Made by a program: the position numbers and the translations under genes. This document shows positions 1-10,482 of a stretch of DNA of 64,000 bases, piece by piece. Below the pieces are notes generated by a model. The model worked only from the letters and a program-made list of their open reading frames with translations, ran no database searches and had not been told where the DNA came from. The stretch is from Ochotona curzoniae. Taxonomy: Eukaryota > Chordata > Mammalia > Lagomorpha > Ochotonidae. How positions within the stretch are numbered: the stretch's first letter is position 1; the number at the start of each line of letters is the position of its first letter. The stretch is from assembly GCF_017591425.1 (NCBI RefSeq), contig NW_024466607.1:8626501-8690500 (forward strand), read 5' to 3'.

Positions 1-734
1 GCAGGGGTGGGGGGCATAGAAATTAAGATCTCAGAAAGACTCAGACAGCTGCTCTTCCCCTGGGTCTGCCTGTACCTTTTACAGGTGAGCTGGCCTGGTG
101 GTTAAGAGACCCCCGTATGGAGGCAGGATGCTGGGGAGCCCGACCTAATGAGGCCCCTCAATGCTTCACATCTGTCTGGGGAAGGCTTACTAACCAGTTG
201 TCCCATCAGCTTGACCTGGGGGCTACAGTCCCCACCCTTCCCCACCTGATTCCCCACCTGATCCCTCAACTGGAGGGGCCACAGGTGCAGCAGCCTCTCT
301 GTTGTCATGGCAACTCCGGGCACTCTTCCTGTCACTCATGCCTGCTGGAGCGCTGCAGTCCTAGGGGCCCCTCCCACCTCAGGTGCAGTCTGCAGGTAAT
401 TAACATGCTGGGGATGAGGCAGGGCTGGGGTGGACCTACCCCTTACCTCCTCACTCTATTCCTTTGTGTTTAGGATGGTTCCTGCCCGTGTTACAGCCAC
501 CTGCCCCATCCATCTCATCCCATGGCCTCCTGGGGGGTAAAACAAACTCTTCTGGAAGTGAGGGGAGGCAGTACATGTGGACGTGGGGGCTTAACCAGGA
601 GCTCCCTGTACCACACAGAGAGTGGCCCAGAGTGGCGCTGCACTCAGCCCCATGGGGGTGAAGGTGGGAGGCCTGAGCCCCACGGGCAATGCTCAGTGCT
701 CAGCCCCATGGTGATCCAGTGATCCAGCCATGGT

Positions 735-790
735 TCCTGGTGACCCTGGGTAGGTGCTGTTACCTCTCTGAGCCACAGTGACAGGAACCC
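735..790 (+). mobile_element. MIR SINE core fragment
   Basis: The stretch GTGACCCTGGGTAGGTGCTG followed by TTACCTCTCTGAGCC fits the MIR core, which normally reads as a GTGTGACCTTGGGCAAGT-like block then TTAACCTCTCTGAGCCTCAG. It is short and diverged, so only the core is claimed. Confidence 0.45.
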
Positions 791-1949
791 AGAGGTGACC
801 AGGATGGTAGCATCGGTCAGCTTGTTCCCACAAGGAAATATCCAAGGCGGTCTAAATGGACTAAGAAAGGAGGATGGTTTTGGCTCACAAGACCTGCAGA
901 GGTACCTGCTGTGGCCTTCTGGCTGGCAGAGCTGCCTGAGGGGAGTTGGGAGCACAGGTGTCTCCATGCCTGCCCTCCTGCAGAGCCTGCAGGTGCCTCA
1001 CAGGAGCTGTGCTCTCACCACCTACCCGACCTCACTGCTCCCAGGAGGTCCCACCTCTGGACCCCCTTCACTGGCGTCTATTTCCCTTTGGAGGACTACC
1101 ACCTTGTGACTCAGAGCTGTTGGGAAAGGTTCAATGAGATGAACTTGTTCTGTGCTTTTGGGAAATGTGCACCCTTTGTTAAGCAAGCAAACAAAAGAAA
1201 TCAGCAGGTTTTGTGTCGGCTGGCATCTGACCAGTTCGACCAGTGTGCCCTGGCCAGTGTAACTCCTGCAGTAGATTCCCACGAGAAGCAGGCCAGTCTC
1301 TGTGGTCACAGGCTCTTGTCTTTGGAAGCAAAGGGACGGGGCTGCAGATAGGAGACCCAGAGAGGTGTACTGCCCAGATTCTCCCAGTGCCTGATGGCCA
1401 CTGACAGCCCAGTTGTGTGTGTGTGCTCACACGGGCACACGCACGCATGAGCACCCAGGCTCCAGCTCAGCTCTGAGAAACTCCTTCTGCAGCAGGATGG
1501 CATGATCCCAGCAGAGTGTGTGATCAGGTGTCAGGGTAGCCATGCTGGGTGTTGAGCTACACAGATTTTTGTGCCCAAGTGGGGTCACCAGCCAATGCCA
1601 GGCGCTTGGGGGGGTATCCCTGCAACCCCCAAAGGCTCTCCCAGGGCGATCCAGCGCGACTGTGGCTCCTGCCCACATGCTGTGCATGCAGTCGCTCACA
1701 CACAGGTCCCTTTGGTGCCACCAGCGCAGCCCCTTCCGGCGGCACGTCAAGGGATGTCCTGTGTTCTGGGATTTGGCTGGACCCCGGGCCAAGCCCAGCA
1801 TCTCTGAAGGACACTGAATGGTGGTGGATCCTTGTGGCCACGGCTTTCCTTCTTAATGCTGCAGCACCCCTGCCCCTGGCAGGGAGTGCCCAGCACAAAG
1901 CCAGGGCCCTGCTCTGGAAACCACAGCATTGCTGACACCCACTGGGGCT

Positions 1950-2110
1950 CACCTTGTGCTGGATGCAGTTCTGAGCACTTTCTGAGCATCGCCCTGTGCC
2001 ACAGCTGCCTACCTGGGGAGGAGGCGGGGGCTGTCCTCCATCCCCTTCTCAGGTTTTGGCGTGAACTGTCCTCTCTGCCTGGGTCACACAGCCAGGGACC
2101 ACGGGGCCAA
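1950..2110 (-). mobile_element. Possible MIR SINE, antisense
   Basis: CTGGATGCAGTTCTGAGCAC resembles the antisense MIR start (GCCAGGCACTGTTCTAAGC type), and GGGTCACACAGCCAGGG lies at the expected downstream place of GGTCACACAGCTAGT. The middle is poorly preserved, so the call is weak. Confidence 0.35.
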
Positions 2111-2364
2111 GGGCCAGCCCAAGTAGCTAGCCTTCCTCCGGGGGACCCTTGCTCCTGTTGACAAATGGCTGCACTGTGGCCAGGAGAAGTGCTGACCAGG
2201 CATGAGAGGCCACTGTGCTCTGCCACATCCTCCCACATCTGGGATCTGGGCTGCCTGGGCCCCTCTGGAGCCTCCCAGATGCCACAGGGGCCCCCCACAA
2301 CATGCTCCCAGGCCTCCCTTTCCTTCCCGGCACCTCCATCACTGCCTCTCCAGGGATCTTGACG

Positions 2365-2560
2365 GGAGATGAAGTGACAAGTCTTTGTGCTTAATTAAGA
2401 CGCATTGTCCCACCAATTGGGAAGCGGGAAATGGCTGGGCTGTTTTACAAATAGAAACAATTCTTGTTCATTATTCCTTAATTGAGGCAACAAAGGGCTC
2501 TGGAAACATCCATCAGAAACACATTCATGTACATTATCCAAGAGGACTGGGTTGAACAGC
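2365..2560. other. Candidate conserved noncoding element
   Basis: An AT-rich island inside GC-rich DNA. It carries several homeodomain-type cores: TTAATTAAG near 2391, CCAATTGG near 2413 and TTAATTGA near 2478, plus a TCF/SOX-like ACAAAGGG just after. The lack of repeat similarity and the clustered motifs suggest an enhancer-like conserved element. This is inference; no alignment was run. Confidence 0.3.
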
Positions 2561-3709
2561 TCACAAAAGGAGCGGCGAATGTTCCAATCAGGAGTTACCC
2601 AGACAAAGGGAAACAGAGGCCCCTCCGTACAAATCCTGCAGAATTAGCCCAATTACACAGTCCACGTGGCAGGGAATGTTTCCTGGCCGCTGGCCAGAGC
2701 TCTTCTCCTTCCCTGGCGTCAGAGAGGGAGGGGCAAGAAGGGAGCCCCCAGGCCCCCTGAGAACCGGACTTTGCAGGGGTCACCTGAATTCCAGAGGTTT
2801 CCCGCTTGTCACTGCTGCCTCTCTCATTGAGGTCACTCCACCTCTCGGGACTGCGCCTCAAGGTCAGTGTCGCAGTCAGCCTGTGGCGTGGCCGAAGCCC
2901 CTGACCTATTTCTGTACGTTTTTTACACCGGATCCTCCCATTGTACATTTGTACAGAAAATTGTGGCGTTCTCTATTCGTCCTTGTCTGTCCCTGCCCGT
3001 TTGTCAAGTCACTCGCTAGACAGAGGACGTGGCCTCCTGGGACAGCCACCCAAGTGTCTTTCTCCTCTGGGTTCCATCAGGGGCTGAGATAAAGAGAAAG
3101 TTGGATGTTTTTGGAGAGGAAAAGCTTTTACAAAATGTTTCTGGCTGGTTAGAGATGGTTAGAGAATAAGGGGTCACTGTACACAGTGCAGAGATTACCC
3201 CAGAGCACACAAAAGCCGACATCAATCAATCCCATAAGAATCCTGAACCAATGCTAGGAACGATTTTGTCTATTTCTTTGCCGGCCTCTTCAAGGTGCAC
3301 TTCCCCACGTGGTTGAGAACATGTGACCTATGACCTCAAGTTCAAAAACATAGCTTCCTGCTTCTCCCCTTAAACATGTTTTTCACCTGCAGTTCTCCCT
3401 GAGATGAGAAAGTCTCTCACTTGTCTCCTTGTTGCTGACTGCACAGCCTTCCACCGCCGGGAGTCCCAGCAGTCCAGGCTGTGATAGGCTCCAGGCGGGC
3501 TTCTTTGCCTCTGCACTGCTCATCCTCTGGGTTCCCAGGCAGAGGCCGGAAGTGACCCACCATGGTCAGTTGGAGGTCCCAGTCTCCAGGGGTGCTGGTG
3601 CAGGTTGCCAGGCTACCCCTAGGAAAGGCCGGGCCAGTCTGTGCTCTCATGGGCAGAGCAGTCTTTCTGAAGTGGGGAGGGAGAAGGGTTTTCTCTAAAA
3701 ACCTGCTGT

Positions 3710-3776
3710 GCAGATGTGTGTATGCATGAGTGTATGGGTATGTGTGTACAAGTTTGTGTTAATGCGTGTGTCTAGA
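3710..3776 (+). repeat. TG-rich low-complexity tract
   Basis: An imperfect run of TGTG, TATG and TGCG steps, read as a decayed (TG)n microsatellite. It lies in noncoding DNA and has no other feature. Confidence 0.5.
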
Positions 3777-4039
3777 GCAGCCACACATTGCATACATTCA
3801 TCTTGCTTTAGGGAAGGACAGAGTCCCCGCCCTCCCATGCACCTGTTGGGGGGCTGATATCAGGCCTTCTCCCAGCCAGGTCTGCCTGGCCCCACATTGG
3901 CTCTCCTCTGCTTCTGAATCCAGCCCACCCTGCACCCTTCGGTGTTCTGCACAACCCTGACCCAAACCTGAGTACCTTGCCTGGTGATGCAGCGGCTGGC
4001 CTTTCCTCCCTGTCTCCACTTGGCTCAGCCCGTCCCCCT

Positions 4040-4175
4040 TCCCGTGTGACCTGGGCAGGCCATCTCGCTTCCCTCAGCCCCAGTTTCCTCATCTGCAAAT
4101 GGCAATATAAGCTACTTCACTGCGCTGCTGCAGAAATTGATGGCAGAAACCCAGGCAGTGTGTTGGGCTCACACA
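4040..4175 (+). mobile_element. MIR SINE
   Basis: GTGTGACCTGGGCAGGCCAT, then CAGTTTCCTCATCTGCAAAT and GGCAATATAAGCTACTTCAC, follow the MIR core in order (GTGTGACCTTGGGCAAG, CAGTTTCCTCATCTGTAAAATGG, GATAATAATAGTACCTAC). This is the clearest MIR in the first 30 kb. Such copies predate the placental radiation. Confidence 0.65.
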
Positions 4176-5264
4176 AGTGCTGGTCTGTGTGGACCAGCCA
4201 CTTCCACACAGTGTTTGCCAACTGCAGCTCTGGGCCCCAGGGAAGAGAGTGGCTCCTGGCTCCCTGCTACCTACATCTCCGCCCTTCCAGGCCCTTTGTC
4301 CCCTTAGTGACTCAGATCCCTTGCTCTGGAGGCCACTCCAGTTGTTCTTTGTGCCCCCACAGGGTCTTTAGAGACTGCCATCTGGCACCTGCCTCACTTG
4401 GGGGCACCTGGTCAGACCCCTCATGGCTCTGCGTGCACACTGCTTCTTTGCACAGGTTTAAAATCACAACCTGAAGCACAGTCATGCCAGCCAAGCGCCA
4501 GTAAGCTATTGATGAGTCCCTCGACCTAGCTTCCCCGAGCTCTGCAGCCAGGTCAGGAGACGGGATAAACGTCTCTCCTGGCAGCTTCTGGCCTCGGCAG
4601 GCTCAGCTGAGGCTGGTCCAGCCACAGGAAGTTGTAAGTCTAGGCATCAGCTGGAAGGCTCGGTGGCTGGGACTTCTCTCTTATGCTCAGAAAGGCCAGC
4701 CTGAGCATCCTTGTGGCAGGCCTGGGCCGCTTAGGATGGTGAGGGCATTCTGGCATGGCTCTGAGGATGGGGCGGGGGGGTGGTGGTGGTGCAGGATGCT
4801 GTTCCTATGCCCACAAGGATTGGGGACATGGTGAGAGGGGACACATCTGGGGTCCGTGGCTGGAGAGCAGTGGGCAGCAGCCAGTGTGGGGGCTGTAGTG
4901 CAGGAAGGTGACATAGGACTGGGTGCTTCTTGGGTCCCCAGTGCTTTGACACTAATGGGAAATTCCTCTGGGCCTGCACTGTCCCTGTCACATCAGCTGC
5001 ACAGAGCGCCCTCTAGGACAGAGGCCTTCTGATGGCTGGGACGGGTCTGCGTGAGTCCCTCTCGGAGCAGTGACACATCTGCTGCTTTGCTGCTGAATAT
5101 TTAGACAGATGGTGCTGGTAACTTTTCTGGAATGCACCGGAAGTAATTCAGAGATGTATTCTATAAAGTCAGCTTTTCTGTCTATGTGAGACTCTCACTA
5201 ATTTTAGGGCAACCCCACTACAACATGACCTGCCTGCAAGCACATCATAGATGACCTCTTTCAA

Positions 5265-5543
5265 CACACTATTTATTAGATTTATTTGAAAAGACAGTGA
5301 GAGAGAGAGAGAGATCTTCCAACCCTGGTTCATTTTCCAAATGGCCATAGTGATAGGGCTGGGCCAGGCCCAAATCAGGAACTTGGTATTCTATCTAGGT
5401 TGTCCTATGTGGGTGCAGGGGCCCAAGCAGGGAGCATTAGCAGGGAGCTGGATTGGCAGTGGAGCAGCCTGGACTCCAATACCCACATAAGATGCCAGCA
5501 TCACAGGCAAAGGTTTAACCTGATGTGCCACAACGCTGGCCAC
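5265..5543 (-). mobile_element. CSINE (lagomorph tRNA-derived SINE), old copy
   Basis: Read on the plus strand it begins with the reversed tail (ATTTATTAGATTTATTTGAAA), then a (GA)n stretch and AGATCTTCC. AGCAGGGAGCTGGATTGG and CACAACGCTGGCC mark the reversed head. It is heavily substituted, so an old insertion. Confidence 0.8.
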
Positions 5544-6369
5544 TAAGATACTTTGATGGCTCCAGGATCCATGATGCACGGTGCTCGCCTTTGGGAGAGA
5601 ATAGCTGGGGGTATTTTTGGCATTTATCACTGGTGTTGAGCCCTGGAGCCCATCACTGGCAGCAAGTGCACTGACTGCAGTGACTGGCCCAGACCTTGAC
5701 AACCACCGGGCCATTTTGTTGTCCTGCACACTGGCTCTGGCCTGGCTTCGTCTGCTTGGCCTGCCTCTGTGGCAGGCAGTGGCACTTAATTCCTTCGTGT
5801 GGCTAAGGAATGAATGTTCCACCATGTGAGTATACCAAGCTGCACTTACCCATCCTTTCCACTCACGTATCTTTGCCAAGGTTTAAATGCAGCTTTGCCT
5901 ATCTATCATTAATGCTGGAGTATAGGTGATTACACTTTTTAAGTATAACCCTTCGTTTTGCAATAAGTTCCTTAGGTCGTATAAACACATGCAAGTGAGG
6001 ACACAGATATTGGTATTGTGTGTGTGAGTGGGGGGAGGGCGCCCACCCAAGCATGGATGGACCAGACAGCTGAAGGGGCACTTCCAGAGACAATGGCCAG
6101 CTAGCATCACTGGCTCCCCAAGACACTGGCTGCAGCGGCCTGCAGGCAGCGCCCCCTGGCTGCCTTTTTGGGAAGAGAAGAAGCCCCAAGGGGACAGGCT
6201 CACTTAAGGCACTGGCGTCTGGATGCTCATCTTATGGGGAAACTAAGACCTAGGGGACAGTGCTTGAGAAAGAGCAGAGAGAGCAGAGCCTAGGTGCATG
6301 CCCAGGGCTGCCCTGGGGACTTCTCAGCTACTGGGGCTGTCTCTGCAGAGCGTGACAGCGTGACAGCAG

Positions 6370-6505
6370 GCAGGGTTACAATCCATCAGCTCATTAACAT
6401 CCATCAGCTAATGAATGCCGCTCCCCTCCACCTCCATTTACTGAAGTAGGCTTAATCTACAGGCACCAGACAATTTAGCTACAGGTAATAAAAAGCGATC
6501 AGTTT
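6370..6505. other. Candidate conserved noncoding block
   Basis: Contains a near-repeated unit (AATCCATCAGCTCATTAACA then CATCCATCAGCTAATGAATG) with homeodomain-type ATTAAC and TAATGA cores, then TTAATCTACAGG and TAATAAAAAGCGATCAG. There is no transposon similarity that I recognise. A regulatory role is inference. Confidence 0.22.
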
Positions 6506-9500
6506 ACTAACCAAAACTTGTGGGGAGCTGGGAGGAAGGGACTGGAAGGGACAAGGGATGCCACAGGAAGAGGAGAGTCAAGCATACCTGGGCCAGATGA
6601 GTGCCAGTCATTGCTGCCCTGTTAATTGGCACGACAACTGCAGGGCACAGGCATGACACGTCCCTGTGGGACGGATGTGGGGACAGAGCTTCATTTGCAA
6701 GTGACCTCCTTTGAGGGGCGAGGAATGCCCAGTATGAGCCTGGCACTGTGTCATGCCCCAGATAGATCAGGGGGCCAAGTGCTTAGGACTGGGAACTCCC
6801 AGTCCAGTGTTGGGAATAATGCCCTCCAGGCTGCTATGCAAGACTTGCCAAGACCGGGGAGGGGGCTTGGGGGAATGGGGAGGATGTGGGGTAGTGTCAC
6901 AGCCTTGGCCACCCAACAAATGGCACTGTTGCCTCCCAGGAGTTAGGCAGGTAGTCAGCACAGCCATATAAAGGGTGGCAAGAAGAGAGCGGCTGCCTTC
7001 TGACGCAGTACCTGCAGTCTGGGAGAGAGGGCTGGAGTGGGGGTGGGGTGGGGAGAGATCCCTGCACAGACTCCTGGGGAAGGCAGGCAGGGCAAGCTGC
7101 GGGGACAGTTGGATCAGAACGGCTTCCTAGGGTTTCCTTCGAAGATGAGCCTTTGGGGTTTTGTCATTAGCCCCAGGGGACAATACACTTCCAGTCAGCA
7201 GTCATCAAATGCAGCAGGAAATAACAGCACCCCTGCCAACAAAGTGCAATGCCATGTTTCTTCCATGTTAGCCAGGGCCATGCGGCTTCAAGGAGAACCA
7301 GGCAGGCTAACACCTCCACCAGGTGATTAATGACAGTCTGCTTGGGTTGGGATGGGCTCGGTGCTGGGAACACAGCGGCGGCCAAGATACCATGCCCGGG
7401 CTCCCAGTCTAGTTGCTGTCTTCACTCTGGCCACCAGGAAGTCAGTGGTTGGCACTTTTTCACTCTCACTGGTAAAACACTTCCCTTGTTCCTTTTGCCA
7501 GTCATTTCCTGCTTCAGCCTCGCTCTCCACAGATCCCGTGTGACCACCTGCTGAGATGTATTTTTATGTGGGAATATAAAAGGCAAAGATACAGATGGAG
7601 GATTAAGGCCTCCCTTCTCAAAATCCCTGGAAGAGGCAGAAAATAGGCTTCTCTCTCCCCCTCTTTCCTTGCCCTCCCTTCATGAAAGTAGAGCTTCTCC
7701 AGCCACCCAGAGTGTTGGAAGGAACGCCCAGGAGCCTGCATCCACCAAGGATTCCCAAAACAGGCTGCTCTGGGCACCCTAGGGTCGCTGGGAGCTGGCT
7801 CGGCCATGTTCCCTCCCTGCCCTGGGTCAGAGCTCGGGATGGCCTGTGGAGAGTCCTCCTTCCAGACTGGATAAACCACGCAGGGCACCCTTGCTGTCCC
7901 CAGGTCAATCACTCCTCGGCAGCCATGCCCACTAACTGCCCAGCGGCTGCTGAAGGCTGTGTGCCCCTCTGGCTTGGCCTGAAATAGCAGACACCACTGG
8001 GAGATCGTCTGATATCCAACCAGCCTTGCATTCCAGCCTTCTCGTACCCCATTAGTACATTCTGTTCTTCCTGGGACAATGGCTGCCCCATGGGGTTGGG
8101 AAGTTCTCAGAGGTCTGCAGGTCTCCTGCAGACTGCCTGGGTATCTGGGGGTTGAGGGATACATCACTCCCAGCTCTGTGCTTGCCTGCCCACGGCCATC
8201 TGGGTTGTCCCCACTCAGCCTCCTAGAGCTCTGCTGGGGGACACGTTCTTTCCACGCAGTACATGCTCTGCACCAGGCAGGTGCGTCATCACTAAACCCC
8301 GGGGGGCTGAACGCATCGCAGCATCACCTGGCAACCAGCCCCATGGTGAGCTGGCCCCTGGCTTTAGGACCTCTCTGTTCTCCCTGTAAGCTCTGCCTCC
8401 CCTCTCTTCTCAGAGTCCCTCCTGCAACCCCACTCCTCAACACAGGCTGGTAGATGGTACAGATCTACCTCTGCATGCCCAGGGAACCTACTCGGCAGCC
8501 GCTAGACTCAGGGTTCCCTGCTCCAGATGCTCACCCTCAAAGAGGAGTTTGTATCAAACGAAGGGCACCCAAGATCTCAGGTTTCTCTGTTTGGGCTTCT
8601 GCCAGTTAACGGGCAAGGAGTGGCTGAGTGGCTTTTAGATCATCACCCCCGCCGTTAGCCGCACATCCATCTGTTTATCCATGTCCCCAGCTCCTCGGCT
8701 GGGAGGTGGTAATAGAGACTGGCTCAGTGATCCATCCACTTTTGTGCTTTGATGCTTGTCCTGACTTGGTCACCTCTTCTCATGTCCCTGGGCCTTGGGG
8801 ATAGTTTTTCAGCTTTGGTTGCCCTCAGACCCACCACCATGAGCCCCTATGTGCTTCCTGGGTGAACACCCAGACAGATGCCCTCTGTTGGGTACAGGCC
8901 TAGGAGAGGAGCTGTCTGTTCACATGGCCCTGTGACTTTAGTAATGGCTTATGTGACAGTCGTGTGTGAGCACAGGTCCCTGTCCAAAGCGCTGTGCCGA
9001 CTGGCTCCCCGCACAAATCTCCCCCCGCCCCGCCCGGAACACTGCAGTGTCCCAGCGTTTTCAACAACAGGGCTTCCGTGTTTTCATTGGAATCATTCTG
9101 AGGGGTGTGCGGTTAGCGCAGCATGAATCAGGGGCTGAAGAGGGGACAGCGGGCAACGAGATAAGGCAAGATAGAAGGTTTTTGAAAGCCGCAGCCACAG
9201 GGTTCCCCCGAGGGAGGAACAGCTCAGCGCCTCTCCTGGCAGCTTTTGCTCCTTTGGGGAACCACATTCATATCGCCTCAATTCACCTGCGAGACTTCTG
9301 TGTACTGACCACTCACTGTCCCAGCCAGGAGGCCCCAGGTAGATCCACGCCTGTGCAGAGAACAGAGTGGACCTTAGGTCTGATGCTGCTCACAGCACAG
9401 TATTACCCTCGCAGAGTGTCCAGTCTTAGCCACAGGCCCTGATCTGTCTGGGTCCTGCTCTGGGTGCTATGACTTCCGGTACCACGCCTCGTGTCCTCGC

Positions 9501-10102
9501 TCACAGACTGCCCCTGGGACGTGAACCCAGACTGCTTTCACTGGTTCTTGCGGGCAGCATGCCTGCCCAGAGGGATTGCAGCCATTAAGTTGAGAGTTGA
9601 GACAAGTGAACCGTGTTGTGAGCAGCAGAGAGGGGCTTGATATCCCAGGGCAAGAATTGGTAAAGTTCTTGTCTACAGAAGCTTTCTCTGTTAATCCAGG
9701 ATTTCTCTGTTCTCCGTTGGGCAATGTGTGCCTTGTTGAACTGCGGGTGCTCTCCGACTGTTAATGTCCTAAAGATCTCTGAATTCTTGGTCGGCTTCCG
9801 AGGAAATCTTTTGCCATCCGCAGCGTGATTCTCCAGGGTGTGTATGCCCGCTAACGAGGCGTTGTGGTGCACTGCTTGAACGTCGTGTCTTCCCGGCTAA
9901 ATATTTCTCTGACACTCCGAGACTGCAACCACTTGCCCATTCCCTCCCTGGATTCAAACACTGTCTAAATGTTTTCAAAATCCACAACTGCTGTAAAGTA
10001 GCGATGGGTTAAAATTCTGCACGTCCTTTTAGAAGATGCTTTCTCTTCATCTGGAGGCCCTGAGGATTGTTTGCAAAGGAACTTAAACTAGTAACTAGGA
10101 GG

Positions 10103-10170
10103 AAAAAAAAAAAAAAAACATGTGCTAATCCTTTCAATTAAAGCTTTTCTAGGTTTTTTTTTTTTTTTTT
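10103..10170. repeat. A-tract and T-tract pair
   Basis: A run of 16 A and, 35 bases later, a run of 17 T, immediately before a SINE. The A run may be the decayed tail of a lost retroposon. The pair could form a weak hairpin. Confidence 0.6.
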
Positions 10171-10482
10171 GGGAGGGTGGCAATGTGGTAGCATAGCACT
10201 CTAATCCTCCATCTGTCGCTAGCATCCCATATGGACGCTGGTTCATATCCAGCTCTCTGCTTGTGGCCTGGGAAAGCAGTGGAGGATGGCCCAAGGCCCT
10301 AGGACCTGTCACCCACATGGGAGACCCAGAAGAAGCTTCTGGCTCCTGGTTTCAGATCAGCTGAGCTCTGGCTGCTGCAGCCATTTGGGGAATGAGCCAG
10401 TGGATGGAAGACTGTCTCTATTTCTCCTTCTTTCTCTCTGTAAAATCTGCTTTTCAAAGAAAAATAAATCTTAAAAACTAGT
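10171..10482 (+). mobile_element. CSINE, near full length
   Basis: The head GGCAATGTGGTAGCATAGCA is followed by AGCATCCCATATGGACGCTG, GTGGCCTGGGAAAGCAGTGG, GGGAGACCCAGAAGAAGCTT, CATTTGGGGAATGAGCCAGT and a tail CAAAGAAAAATAAATCTTAA. All SINE blocks are present in order. Confidence 0.92.

Larger units (their letters stand above)
1..5264. other. GC-rich noncoding DNA, mostly single copy
   Basis: No exon, CpG-island promoter or RNA gene could be supported. Reading frames here are short, overlap on both strands and show no recognisable domain, as expected for GC-rich noncoding DNA. Repeat content is low: MIR relics near 735, 1950 and 4040, a TG-rich tract at 3710, and one conserved-looking AT-rich block at 2365-2560. 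It could be intronic or intergenic; nothing in the sequence decides which. Confidence 0.6.
5544..10170. other. GC-rich noncoding DNA
   Basis: No supported gene. A weak antisense MIR-like piece lies near 6222-6262 (GGGGAAACTAAGACCTAG). The block 6370-6505 is AT-rich and motif-rich, and 9580-9990 is free of recognisable repeats. Frames on both strands show no recognisable protein domain. Confidence 0.55.

Noticed and set aside
7514..8167. A 217-codon minus-strand open frame
   Set aside because: GC-rich DNA where long chance frames are common; overlapping frames on the other strand and no recognisable domain.
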